Shown: positions 34,710 to 46,160, counted from the first letter of the stretch. The stretch is 64,000 bases of DNA from Schistosoma mansoni (GCF_000237925.1 NC_031496.1:22017038-22081037), one strand, 5' to 3'. Made by a program: numbers and translations. The notes: generated by a model not told the origin, from the letters alone.

Positions 34710-34892
34710 CCATTTTTAGTCTGAAAAAAATTATTTATGTACCAACGTGTAAAGGGATTATAGACCAAAGATCAACATTAGGTTACATTTTAATCTTGTA
34801 TCATTCAGGAAAAAAATGAAATCCAAACGTAATTATAATTAAAATGTTTAAATTTCTTATATATATTTATATTCAAATCTACTTGAACTTAC

Positions 34893-35427
34893 CTCCACCA
34901 TTACGATAACATATAAATGGAAATCGCCAAATATTTCCAAGATCTACAGCAAAACCAATAACAGCTAATAAGAAATCAATTTTTGAATCCCATATTTCAC
35001 GTTTATTTCCTTGTATAATATTATCTGAATTAATTGATTGACATTCTATTTTATTTCCAATCTTATCACATTTTACTATTGTACATGCATTTTCATTATC
35101 ATATATTAAATCATTTGATAGATTTGGTTGTAATTTACCTTTTGATATATGACTTTTTATAGGTTTATGTAATTTTTGACTTGATACACTCATTGAATCA
35201 TTATCATGTGAACAATACAAATTAGAATTTTGTTCAAGAGATTCTTGAACTTGTAATGATGACAAGTGGCTAGACAAATGATGATTCGTTACATCAGTTA
35301 TAATTCTTGTTTCAGATGGTAAACAATATTCAGGTTGTGGTTTTATTCGTTGATCATTGATAGAATAAATTTGTTGTTCAAATTGATTGATTAAATTAGA
35401 ACAAGTTGTAGGTGTATTATGATTCAT
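34893..35427 (-). CDS. SERT: SLC6 monoamine (probably serotonin) transporter, exon 1
   Basis: First coding exon of a sodium- and chloride-dependent neurotransmitter transporter, a 12-helix plasma membrane protein that takes up amine transmitters. It encodes 178 residues and starts at the ATG at 35427. About 145 hydrophilic, Ser/Asn-rich residues form the cytosolic N-terminus. Then come a Trp-Asp-Ser-Lys lead-in and TM1 with [15 protein letters not shown], followed by CYRNGGG. The Asp in AVDLGN is the amine-binding residue of monoamine transporters (Gly in GABA and glycine transporters). The exon ends with a GTAAGT donor (34892-34887, minus) after one base of a Gly codon, and exon 2 supplies the rest to give NGGGAFL, as in the whole family. 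Serotonin transporter is favoured over dopamine transporter from exon 3; the exact substrate is inferred. Confidence 0.93.
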
Positions 35428-35778
35428 TAAAACTTTTCTTGATTAAAACTATTTATTTATATTATCAGTAGTATTAAGATAATTATTTTTTTTAAAAAAA
35501 AAGGGTTTTATATATTTTAATTATTTTAAATAGATTGTAGGGTTTGAATAGAATCTAATAGTCTATAAGTATAAATAATTCAACATGTTTTGATTATTAA
35601 GTATTTCATTAGTAATAATGATCAAAATTATCATTTTTATCCTTACATAGCTATTCGCTAATAAGACAATTTAAACTAAAGAGTATACTGAACTAAAACT
35701 AACCAATCATTTCTCAATTAAGGTTAGTACGGTAGAAATATATTTTAAGTATTAAAAAATTATAAAAAAACTAATTGG
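35428..35778. other. Upstream flank of the SLC6 transporter start codon
   Basis: About 350 bases of AT-rich sequence with long A/T runs (35487-35503) directly upstream of the transporter ATG. The 5' UTR, promoter or a spliced-leader acceptor would be expected here, but I see no motif clear enough to call. The next feature is an Sm-alpha copy at 35779. Confidence 0.4.
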
Positions 35779-36062
35779 ACTATAAGCAAAGATGGATAGT
35801 AGCTAATAGTGGAATCGAGGATGCGCGTTTCGTCTTATTTAGGATTTGTTAGCTAGATGTACCTGTATCTCAGAGTTGATGATCACTCTGGGATTCGAAC
35901 CCATCACCGTTTGCTTCAAACGTCATGACGTTATCCACTTAACTACTGAGTCCTGATAGCCACTTGCTTGTGCAATGGGGTGAAGTTTAAATGTACGTAG
36001 GATTGTTTGTTTGTATCTTCCCATTGATGTTTAGGACTGCAACTGGTCAGTCTCTAATTGGA
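35779..36062 (-). repeat. Sm-alpha-like SINE with head-to-tail junction
   Basis: It begins inside the unit at TAAGCAAAGATGG, passes ribozyme and tRNA-like head, then GTCCTGATAGCCACTTGC and GGGGTGAAGTTTAAA. It continues directly into the 3' end of another unit (TTGTTTGTTTGTATCTTCCC). So it holds parts of two units in tandem. Confidence 0.83.
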
Positions 36063-36811
36063 TTATTTTCATTAATCTCAATAATGTTACTTCAAATATA
36101 ACACCTAGAAATTTGAATGTTGAAAGAAATTCAGATGACTATCAGTAGTGTCATTAAATATTTCTAACAAATCTTATAGTTATGGGAATATGAAGATTCA
36201 TTTTCTCTTTCAAGAAATGAAATAATATTCTAAGATGTGCAACTAGTCTCAACATTGAGCATATATGTATTACGCATATTTAAGGAAAACAGATTATAGA
36301 GGTTATTCAATGATAAACAGTATTTCTGGTGGTACATCACTCTTTCAATATGGTGTAGAATTAAGTGACTATTTACTTTCGTTATAGATCCTAAAATAAA
36401 CAATGTATATTGTCGCCTTCATTATGTTACCTTATATCTTTTTCATCAGAAAAGCAGCATATTTAGTAATCTGTTTAGTGATGAATTTTTGACAGTACAA
36501 AGTAATATAAAAGAGTGAATAATTTATACTGGAGAGACGGACAATTCTAATAATTGGATAACATTTTTCTAATCAAAGAATATTCTCTGTCAAAATGTTA
36601 TTATTATTTGATAAATATGTATAATCAAATTTAATAAATAGTTTTGTACATACTTATTTATTACAATAATATCGCAAAAGTGATCCAGGAACACTTACCT
36701 AAGTACTGTTTTAAGTTGACATTCCACTCAAGTGACTTTTAGATTTTAAAAAAAATATTAAGTATCAACATTCAATCATTTTGAATCGAATGTTTAATGG
36801 TTCATTGAATC

Positions 36812-37102
36812 TGTTGGGAGATAGAAACTCACTGACGACAACTGGTGAACGGTTGCTCAACTTCGTGGATTGCTTGTAGTTACACATTAACACCGTTGGA
36901 TGCCTGCTCAGCTCGCGTGCAAAACTGATCGGTCCTGGGTTCGAATCTCGCGAGGCGGAATCGTGGATGCGCACTGCTGAGGTGTCCCACAATAGGACGA
37001 AACGGCCGTCCAGTGCTTCCAGGTTTTCCTTGGTGGTCTAGCTTCAATCGACTCATGATTTCAACTATGAAAATACTAAATCTCCACATAAATCCCCTCT
37101 GT
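36812..37102 (+). repeat. HHR-SINE B, near full-length forward copy
   Basis: Leader (GAACGGTTGCTCAACTTCGT), tRNA-like head with B box GGGTTCGAATCTC, ribozyme with one core change (CTGAGGTG), and the complete tail to AAATCCCCTCTG. The A-box half is shortened. Good reference for unit layout. Confidence 0.87.
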
Positions 37103-37394
37103 TTATTGAAATCATAAATCTAATTCTATAAATATTTGTTAGGTTATTTATCATCATTTGGAACTTTTTTACAGTTTACGAATTTTTCACTCACTACTAA
37201 ATAAACGTATTTAGTTATATCCTTACAATAGTTAATTATGAAATTATAGAAATTGTAAAACGTAAAAGGAGTACTTTGTAAATTGAGTAATTACAAAAAT
37301 GGTGGGCTTTTTTTCAAACAATGCCGAATATTGTCATAATCACGTCAAGTTTAAGCGGTTTTAAGTTACTGATTTTATCATGTTTAAATTGAAT

Positions 37395-37622
37395 ATGTAC
37401 ATTCATTTAGTATTGTTTGTTTGAATCTTCCCATTGATGCTTAGGACTGCAACTGGTCAGTCTCTAACTGGTATATTTGCATACTGTGCGTATTGCCTCG
37501 ATATAGTGGTAATTAACAAGCATTGTAAGCCGAGATGGATAGTGACTAGCAATGGAACCCAAATGGGACGAAACGAGAGTCCTGGATTCCGCTGCTAGCC
37601 ACTATCCATCTTTGCTTAGAAT
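37395..37622. repeat. Sm-alpha-like SINE fold-back
   Basis: Minus arm 37395-37557 (3' end to AGCAATGGA) switches within the ribozyme region to a plus arm (CCCAAATGGGACGAAAC to CATCTTTGCTTA). Only the 3' half of a ribozyme core is present. Confidence 0.8.
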
Positions 37623-38395
37623 GTTTACATTGTATTTCTTTTGAGATTTCTTTCAAGAGCAAATTTCAAAAACCCGCTACTTGAATAAAATGAACCATCA
37701 TTATACATAAGCGTTTGAAAAATAAAATAAGGAATGTTGAAACAGAAATGTATTGCGATCTTCCTTTTCATTTATAGACCTAACATGTGTAATCGACTAG
37801 ATAATATTAAAATCCTTTTTTGTTTTAAATATAACAAGAGCCTACTATTTATTAAATATAATAAAAAAAGTATAATCGATCTGCTGTCGGCTTCATAATC
37901 GTTTCTCTATATACTGAAGCTATATTAGTATATATTAGGAAACGTTGAATTTAAGGAAAATCTACTAGTAAAATTAAGCAAGTTGTCACAATTCATTAAA
38001 TAGAATATCAAACTCATACTTATTAGTGACTGATTTTGAGTTGGATACTCAACACTTCAGCAGAACGTTCTAATTGCAGAAATATAGTTATCTTGAAATT
38101 TAGCTAGATATTCATTAAAAACAATCGATGATTTGAGTGTTATATCATGATTAACTACTTTTGAAAATAATATTATTAGATTACAATTTAATGGTCAGAA
38201 GATAACACTAATGTTGTTGGACGCCAATATTTATACACTGTTGAAGAGTAACAAGCTGACCCAAAATAATTGGTAATTTTCTCTTACATTGCAATTGTTT
38301 TCTGGCAAATAATTTTCTTTTCAAATACAAACTTATTATCAGGTTAATTAAATCTTTACAAATTATCTATTATCAAATATCGACTATATATATTG

Positions 38396-38600
38396 TAAGC
38401 AAAGATGGATAGTGGCTATCAGTGATTCCACGGGATTCCACTGCTAGTCACTATCCATCTTTGCTTATAATGCTTGTGAATTAGGGCTATATCGAGGCAA
38501 TGCGCACAGTATACACAAATACGACAAATAAGAGACTGATCCATTGCAGTGCTAAACATCAATGGGAAGATTCAAACAAACAATATCAAGTGATTGTATA
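38396..38600. repeat. Sm-alpha-like SINE fold-back with plus-strand tail
   Basis: A 38-base hairpin (TAAGCAAAGATGGATAGTGG against its reverse complement ending 38466) is followed by the normal 3' tail (AATGCTTGTGAATTAGGGC to ACAATATCAAGTG). The ribozyme has been lost at the fold. Confidence 0.8.
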
Positions 38601-38764
38601 TATTGTTTCTAAAAGGTTTTAAGAAAGATTCTTATTGAATCATTCAAGTAACATTATACAAGATGTTACTAACCCAAAACAACATATTATTGATTTTACT
38701 AACAATAAACATAATTAAGTTTATTATCAGAATGAGGTTTATGAAGATTGTATTAATTTTATTA

Positions 38765-38860
38765 ATTGAATTTTTATGAATCAATGTAAATTAGACCCAC
38801 AAGTATTTCCACGTTTTCAATGGTGGTCTAACTTAGATCAACTCATGTATTTGACTATTA
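38765..38860. repeat. Old HHR-SINE B fold-back
   Basis: Arms ATGAATCAATGTAAATTAGA and TCTAACTTAGATCAACTCAT around a short loop (CCACAAGTATTTCCACG). No ribozyme. Confidence 0.65.
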
Positions 38861-38924
38861 TATAATTGTAGTTACCAAAACAGTTATCAAAACATTGTTT
38901 TTTAAAAAACTTCAGTTATAAATT

Positions 38925-39025
38925 CATTTAGTATTGATTATTTGAATCTTCCCATCGATGTGTTAGGACTGCAACTGGTCAGTCTCTAATTGGCATATGT
39001 GCATACTGTGCGTATTGCCTCGATA
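38925..39025 (-). repeat. Sm-alpha-like SINE 3' end
   Basis: Only the tail (ATTTAGTATTGATTATTTG to TATTGCCTCGATAT); the rest is cut off where the CR1-like LINE tail begins. Confidence 0.8.
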
Positions 39026-39203
39026 TTATTATTATTATTAATGGCTTTATTCAATATTATAATCTGGTACAATATAGAATTCTCAGCACGAGTTATTTCA
39101 ACAAGTTTTTTTACCAAAAAAGAAACAAAAAAAAACAGAAAACGAATAAAAAAAGTTTCAAGAAAAAACTCAGTTTATACAAATTATCGAATTTGAGACA
39201 TGC

Positions 39204-40601
39204 CTAACAGTACAGGTTATTTACTAGGTCAACTCTAACAGCCTGTTCGTCACAAAGTAAATTTGCTAAGTAAGGTATTACAGAACTTTTATAGACTTGC
39301 TTGCGTGTATGGATTTTAATGTATTTACGTCTCGTTCTACCAGAAGATATACAAGGAGAAAAATATGAATGAAGCGGATGGTTAGTATCTGATAAGATAA
39401 CACCTGCCAAGAGTTTGCAGGACTTAAGATGTCTATCCACAAGCATATTAATAATGAATTCAAAAGATTCACCACATACCTTGCGAACTGCCTTCAGCAC
39501 TCTACGCAAAACAGCAAAGTCTTTTCTCAAAAGCCCAGGAAAGAATAATGGAGAACAGTATAGAATAATAGGTAATATGCAGGAATTTACAAATTGTAAG
39601 AGTAAATGGCGAGTAATCCCAAAAGCATGCAGCCTCTCTATGTAGTATGTCAAACGGTAAACTTTTTTCGATAAGAGTAAAACATGAGAAGATCAAGAAA
39701 GATCAGAGGAAAAAATGACACCAAGATATTTGACCCTCGACAATGTGTTTATTAAGGAGTCTCCAATGGCACAAGCATTATGGGATCCCAAAATAGAGTA
39801 TAGGTTCTGTCCATGTCTCAAGCTAAAATTAACAGCTTGACATTTAGATGGATTGAGTAAGAGACCATTACCAACAGACCACCTTTCAATACGAGATAAA
39901 AACTCATTCATTTCTATGGGATGTAAGGAGGTAGAAATCGGCATACATACAGTGAGGTCGTCCACATATTTTACAAAAGTGTTTTCTGTGGAAGATGGTA
40001 GATCATGCAGAAAAAAAGAGAAGAGCAGAGGTGAAAGAACAGATCCTTGTGGCACACCTACATTAGACAGTAGAGATGTTGGACACTTTCCTTCAAATAG
40101 AGTGTACTGTTCACTTCCAGAAAGGTAGGAACATAGTCAATTGGTTATCCAGCTGTCAGTGTCGACGCTGATCAGCTTCTTAAGTAAGAGGTGTCTTGGA
40201 ATAGAATCAAAGGCATAAGTAAAGTCCAGGAAAGCGCATCTAACATACTTCTTACCCTTTTCCAACCCGAACACTATATTGTGATGCAGAACAGCAACGG
40301 CATCTAATGTGCTTCTTTTGCATTTGTAAACAAACTGATATGGATCACAGTGCTCTTTTATTGCAGGTTGAAGTGGTTGTATCAGTAATTTTTCCATTAT
40401 TTTAAGGAAAGGTGAAGTTATTGCAATGAGTCTAAGTTTCGCATTTTTATCACTGGAAGCCTTCTTTGGTATAGGGATTATCTTTATCTTTCTCCACATT
40501 TTCGGTAAGACATTAGTTGAGAAGGATCTGCTAAAGATATTCGTTAATGGATAACATAAAACATCAGCACATTTTTTTAAAAAGGAGGTTTGGGATACCA
40601 T
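39204..40601 (-). pseudogene. CR1-like LINE reverse transcriptase
   Basis: One continuous frame apart from two TGA codons (40137-40139 and 39693-39695). It contains WRKIKIIPIPKK, RLIAITSPFLKIMEKLL, motif A FLDFTYAFDSIPRH, motif B VPQGSVLSPLLFSFF, the catalytic KYVDDLTVCMP, RVKYLGVIFSSDLS and a C-terminal thumb/connection region. Both TGA codons fall where related elements have Trp (WITN-W-LCSYLSG and SSDLS-W-SSHV), consistent with TGG to TGA change. With one frameshift upstream, the element has about three disabling changes and looks recently active. Confidence 0.9.
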
Positions 40602-42003
40602 CAGGTCCTAAACATTGGGATGAATTAAGTGACTGGAGACATTTTCGGACATCATTTTCAGTGAAACTGGAAACACAATTATTCTTCAGACCCTTGGATA
40701 TGGGGAGCATGATGTCAGATGACTGACGTATAAAGGACTTATTTAAGTCACAAGCATTCAGCTGGTTATCGCTTCTAGTCTTCTTGTTCCCTGTAATTTC
40801 TTTAAAGAGTTTCCACATACTTGGAGAGCTTTTACAAGATAGGAGTTTTTGAGTAAACACAGAGTTGAGACGTCTAATCTCTTGGTTTATTTGACCATTT
40901 AACTTACGAACTTCAGTAGTATTTTTCTCCTTGTACATCCTTTCTTTTACCCTCCGTAGTCGTTTTAGTTGTGGAGATGTTAGTCGATCAAAACTTAAAA
41001 AGAAGGTTTCGGTAGGACAGCAAATATCAAAACAGAATTCAAGATAACAGGTGATAACATCAGTTGTGTTTTCTATTGAGTCATCTGTAAATAATTCCCA
41101 GTTGGTCGTACGAAACATGTATTTTAGATTTTGTAAATTCCCTTCTGAGTAATTCATGTATATTACTTTTTTGGTATGGTGCATGTGTGTACTCTTTCCA
41201 TGTTTACCATATACTTTAGGCAGAACACGAATTATACAGTGATCCGAGCCAGACAATGGAGCACGTTTGCGAGTCACATAGGTACCCACATCATTAATGA
41301 AAACCGAATCTAAATGAGCATTCAAACGAGTAGGAAAATCTACTACATTTAGGTGACCTAGTGATGTAAGGAAGCTACAGTCACATGAATTGAAATCACC
41401 ACATACAATTGAAAGTGAATCACTGAAGGCAGTAACGGCAAATTCAGTAAATTTATCAGCGAAGACAGATAGCGCAGATGATGTGCAGTCTGGAGTCATG
41501 TAGATATTGGTAACATAAGTATATTTGTATTTATTCAGGTGTTTTGGACGGCACCTTAAAGTTAGACAGTCAATAAAGTCATTTGAAAACTTGAAAAAGA
41601 GAAAAGTAGATCGACACCAGTTAACGTTTACAAACGTAGCTACTCCGCCACCACACGTCTTTTTATTGTTTGATCGATCCTGACGATAGATATTAAAATC
41701 ACGTAATGATACTAAGCAATCATCCTGTAAGTCAGTTAACCAAGATTCTTGAATTGTGATGACACCACAATTACGATACATGTTTTGACTTAGCAGAAAT
41801 TGGAGATAGTCCACCTTGTTAATTAGAGATCGACAGTTAGAATTAAGCAACTCTGGAATCGACATTTGATTAATGTTCATTCTCTTCAATGCATATTGCC
41901 AACCACCACGATGTCTCTTATTGTACTTGTTTGTGATTTTTGCAGGGAAAGGACGTAAGTTTTTCATAAACGCGCCTGTATAGGTTATGCGGTTAATAAA
42001 CAT
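40564..42003 (-). pseudogene. CR1-like LINE endonuclease and start of reverse transcriptase
   Basis: A 479-codon frame from an ATG at 42003. Endonuclease motifs are LNSNCRSLINKVDYLQFLL, VITIQESWLTD (catalytic Glu), CGGGVATFVN, YVTNIYMTPDC, SIVCGDFNSCDCSFL, HLDSVFINDVGTYVT and LSGSDHCII (catalytic SDH). These fit the CR1/jockey endonuclease pattern rather than RTE. A linker rich in Lys and Arg follows, then QCLGPDGIPNLLFKK, the start of the RT domain. A single frameshift near 40575-40600 moves the rest to another frame. Confidence 0.92.
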
Positions 42004-42109
42004 AATGATAAGTTAAAACAAATTAAAAAACTCAGATAACTTGTTGAAATATTTAGATGGCAGAAACAGGTAGCCCAGGTATTCAAGCAAGCCGCCTTAT
42101 TTCATCCTT

Positions 42110-42490
42110 AACACATCGATGGGAAGATTCAAACAATCAATATTAAATGAATTTAAACTTCACCCCATTGCACAAGCAAGTGGCTATCAGGACTCAGTGG
42201 CCGAGTGGATAACGCGATGGCGTTTAAAGCGAAAGGTACTAGGTTCGAGTCCCAGAGTGAACATGAACTCTGAAATGGAGGTACATCCAGCTGATTATGT
42301 CCCAAATAAGACGTAACGCGTATCAAACTGGATTCCACTGCTAGTCACTATCCATCTTTGCTTATAATGCATATGAATTAAGGCTATATCGAGACAATAC
42401 TCACAGTATGCACATATGCCAATAAGAGACTGGTCAATTACAGCACTTAGTAACAATAAGAAGATTCAAACAAACAATACCAAGTGAATG
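42110..42490 (+). repeat. Sm-alpha-like SINE, more than one unit long
   Basis: It starts with the last about 40 bases of one unit (CATCGATGGGAAGATTCAA) joined to the start of the next (AACTTCACCCCATTGCAC). A full head with A box TGGCCGAGTGG and B box GGTTCGAGTCCC follows, then a ribozyme with damaged core (CTGATTATG, GTAAC) and the complete tail. Confidence 0.88.
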
Positions 42491-42821
42491 TATAGAGTAC
42501 TATTATTGTTATTGTCATATTTAGGTTGTTTTTTTTCAATTTTAGGCCTGTGTGCAAATAAATGAAAATGAATTTTTTTTGGAATTATAATTAACACACT
42601 TTTTTGAAAACAAAACTGACCTGAAATGAACGATTAATATTATTAAATCAAATATATAAATTATAATCCCTAATGATAATAAAGTGCCATGACAACATTT
42701 GATATTATTATTTTGTTTAGAATTTTGGACTCAACTTTATATAAGATTAATTTTATAAGTGTAGTTTATTAAATATTAGTTATAATTATTTTATTAGTTA
42801 TTAAGTAATCAATAAATTATT

Positions 42822-43115
42822 ATAACCAAAGATGGATAGTGGCTAGTAGTGGAATCCAGTTGGACGCGCCTTTCGTCCTACTTGAAACTCGTCAGCTGGA
42901 TGTACCTCCATTTCAGAGTTCATGTTCACTCTGGGACTCGAACCTAGTACCTTTCGCTTTAAACGCCATCGCGTTATCCACTCGGCCACTGAGTCCTGAT
43001 AGCCACTTGCTTGTGCAATGGGGTGAAGTTTGAATTCACTTGATATTGTTTGCTTGAATCGTCGCATTGATGTTTAGAACTGCAAACGATCAGTCTCTGG
43101 AATGATTCAACAAAA
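42822..43115 (-). repeat. Sm-alpha-like SINE with head-to-tail junction
   Basis: Inverted relative to the copy 350 bases to its left and of the same extended-stem subfamily. It reads TTATAACCAAAGATGG, ribozyme, head, GGGGTGAAGTTTGAATTC and the next unit's 3' end. CTGACGAG is kept; GAAAG replaces GAAAC. Confidence 0.85.
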
Positions 43116-43411
43116 CAATACCAAGTGAATTCAATTAGTTAAATAGTTGTTAAGAAGGGAGAATAGGTTCTCTTTGGAGCTTGTTCTATAAATCTTTTTA
43201 TTCATAGTGGTTATGTTGTAATAATTTAATTTGTCATAGATTTCAAACAAAACTACTTGATGTTGATTCATCTAATCTACGCATTTCATGTAAGTTTAGA
43301 TAACCAAAAAAATTGGATGAATTTTGTTCTCGAAGAGATCTAAGAATTTATTTATTAATATTAATAAATACTCTTGTTTTATTGTTTTTAAAGTTGTTTA
43401 CATATATCTTG

Positions 43412-43880
43412 TAGTGCGATTCTTCGCTAATCTTTTACCTCAATAGCCGTTATAATACAAACCTCAACGGTGCCTGAATTCAGAAGGTAAAGAGAAGCTT
43501 CAACTACCGTTTATTATCAAATAACGCAGACCACAAAGGTACAAGCACATGAGTAGTAAGTATCAGCGAGCAAGCGCAAGCAGTTACATAGGCAAGTTTA
43601 TCGTTGAATTGTAAAAGCGCAAAGCAAGACAAAGTAAAAGCTAATAATAGGATTTCAGTGCAAACATATATGGGGAGGAGTATGAGACATCGAAAGACAT
43701 TTAAGTAATCAACGTTTTGGCTAGAGTCTGTCATGTGTTCTTGTGATCATAATAGTACAAAGATATATGCAAATTGTTACTATCCAAATGACAATGTCTG
43801 TTAAGTAAGTTAATAAAAGGGCCTAGCCAAAATTAACCATAATCGAAATTGATTGTAGGATATTTGCTATAATATATCTC
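43412..43880 (+). repeat. Unclassified repeat F, third copy
   Basis: From TGTAGTGCGATTCTTCG to TTGCTATAAT. An 8-base repeat ATATATCT at both ends might be a duplication, but it is low-complexity. An AATAAAAGGGCC string lies near the 3' end. Confidence 0.7.
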
Positions 43881-46118
43881 TAAAACATGCATAGATTTTA
43901 ATTTGATAGACAACAATCATTATTAGATTAAGTACTACGTTCATCAACCTGGAATTCCTAAAATCTTACTTTCAATGTAATGAATTTGGATAGATCGCAT
44001 TGTATGATTTATCAGTCAATTATTTAGATTCCGATGAGTAATCACATTGAATCAACTATTGTCCTACCAAGATGAAATCAGTTACTCATGATGTAGTGCT
44101 ATATGAAATTGATTAACGATATTAACTAGCTTTGATTTAAACTAACTGAAACCTGATGATAATCGTCAACGATTCATAGCGGAAGATCTACCCAGGTACA
44201 TAAAATACAACATAAACCACTAAGCAGCTCTAGACGAGATGAATGTCTGATGGAATGGGATGTAATGAATTCAAACCACGAAAATCACCCCTTTCATCTA
44301 TATATTCGCAGATAAAACTACTTAAACCCAGTATGCCACTGGAGTGAATAACCTTCATTGTTAATTTTTCCTGTCATAAAGGGGTTTGTTGGTTAGCAAA
44401 TAAACTGAAACCAGTTCATGAATAGTTGACTATTAATTGTTTAAAAGATATTTTTTGAATTTGCTAAAACGTAGATTAAAAAATATAACTAATAAACTTG
44501 TAGTCTCCTATGGCATCATCATTTACCAAAATCTCTCTGGAAGTAACTATTAATATTATTGTTGAACATTTTAGAAGCTGTATGTATACAAAGTCATAAA
44601 ACAATTAGTTACCAAGATTAAGCACCAAAAATGTTCATTTTCAGAGCAAAAAATATAGAGTAGATATACATAGTCTTGTTAGATCAATTTTTACTGATAA
44701 ATTTGTTGGAAACCTGCAAAGAAAAAAAAATTATGTGTAACGATGTAAGTCATGAAATTACGCTTCTGGAAGGCTTTTACAAGGCACATTTCAATATGAA
44801 GTTGTAATGGAACATCGAATAGATGATTAATTTTATTTCCTAGACTTGATAATCTCCCGAAAAGATGACAATACTTTCCGAAGACATTATCTAAGCCTTT
44901 ATGAGTCTCATACGATAAGCTACAAATCTTGACTGGTGAAATCTCTGTAATGTGAAGCTAGAAAGCAGTGTTCAATAAATAAACTCAAAGTATACGGAAA
45001 TAGAGACATGGATATGACGAAGTGTTTACCATATTCATTGATAAATAAATATTGTGGTGAATATTACACAAAGAAGGAAATTGATAAACTTGACAAGGAA
45101 TGTTTATTCTTCAGACTAATCAACAAAAGCGATGAGTAGTTTGAAGTTGAAAGTGATTGTGAAAGTTATATTTTCTTCTGAAAAACTAATAGTTATATAA
45201 ACAACATTATACTCAACAACATAAACAAAAGTAGATAGGTACATTTCTTGAGTCATATCTAACTTTGTTTACTAGTTTATACGAACGTGCAAAAATAGTT
45301 ACTTTGAGAGAATAGGAAAACTAACATTTGCATGTTTTCTTTCTACGATTTCTAAGAACATTTGACTTAAAAAGGAAAATTAGTTTTTACATTTCGATTG
45401 CACTTGGAATTTCGGATATAAAAAACAAAATAAACACAGTGTGCACATTTAAAATCATCAATAACTAGAACAAGTAAATGTAGGTAAAACTATCATAGGC
45501 CATTAAAATTAGGAAAAACCTTTGCCTTTGCATTGAAAAAGAGTCCGTGGTTAATTTCCAACGGCTTTGATTATAAAAATAGCAATGCTAAGAACTTGAT
45601 TTTTTATTGTTCGCAAAAAAGATTTCTTTGATATGTGCTCTTGTTATAAAATGAAATTCATCCAAAATCGAAAATTTGTTAGATACTGGATAGCTGAATG
45701 ATGTGGTTGCCATGTCAATACGAAGCTTTAAACTACATTCGGGTATTTATCTATTCCTACTGATAACTTTTTCTGTACTTAATTTCGACAATGATTGTCA
45801 ATTATTCTATAAAGTTGTTCAGTTAGGAGTTTGAATAGTCTATCATCCAATAATTAATTACTTTGCGACATTTTCGTAATTATTAAGCTAGAGATCTTTC
45901 GGTTATTATTCATTCAACATCAGCAGAATTGAGTTATGTTAATTAAAATCATACTCATAATAAACCTTTCAAACTAAAACACTTTTAATGAATTCTTTTT
46001 GTAATTTATTTCATTTGAGCTGTTATTTATAATCATTTCCCATTGTTGATACAGTTGTAACGGTCAGAAAGTCTCAGCTGTTGCATGTTTACACAATGTC
46101 GTAACATTGCTGTGAAAC
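43881..46118. other. Intergenic stretch without recognisable features
   Basis: AT-rich sequence; I found no coding similarity, tandem repeat or known element. Confidence 0.5.
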
Positions 46119-46128
46119 TGATCAAGTG

Positions 46129-46160
46129 GTCTAGCTTCAATTAACTCACGCTTTCAACTA
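46129..46160 (+). repeat. HHR-SINE B ultra-short 3' insertion, 32 bp
   Basis: Only the last 32 bases of the family (GTCTAGCTTCAATTAACTC then ACGCTTTCAACTA), flanked by a perfect 10-bp duplication TGATCAAGTG (46119-46128, 46161-46170). Confidence 0.82.

Larger units (their letters stand above)
6622..34892 (-). other. SLC6 transporter intron 1 (28.3 kb)
   Basis: This large intron separates the codons of the invariant NGGG/AFL stretch. I see no host coding exon of the transporter inside it. It contains SINEs of two families, RTE and Penelope fragments, solo-LTR-like fossils, two unclassified repeat families and a 200-base assembly gap. The intervening sequence, for example 12313-13540, 20670-23011, 26660-27640 and 30790-31290, is AT-rich with no feature I can recognise. 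Confidence 0.88.
39023..42107 (-). mobile_element. CR1-like LINE, near complete
   Basis: Non-LTR element reading leftward. It has a coding region of about 2.8 kb, then a short 3' UTR with a poly(T/A)-rich stretch and an AATAAAGCCATT end followed by an AAT triplet tail (39023-39040 in plus view). The start beyond 42003 is not sharply defined. Sm-alpha pieces abut both sides (38925-39025 and 42110 on), so it probably landed in or next to a SINE fold-back. I could not find a clear target duplication. Confidence 0.85.

Noticed and set aside
42189-42252. A functional tRNA gene from the A and B boxes
   Set aside because: The boxes lie inside repeated SINE units, and the sequence does not fold into a full cloverleaf with an acceptor stem. 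The same holds for the SINE B heads.
525-43115. CRISPR-like array from the many similar short repeats
   Set aside because: The repeats are dispersed, hundreds of bases long, in both orientations, and tRNA- and ribozyme-bearing; this is eukaryotic DNA.
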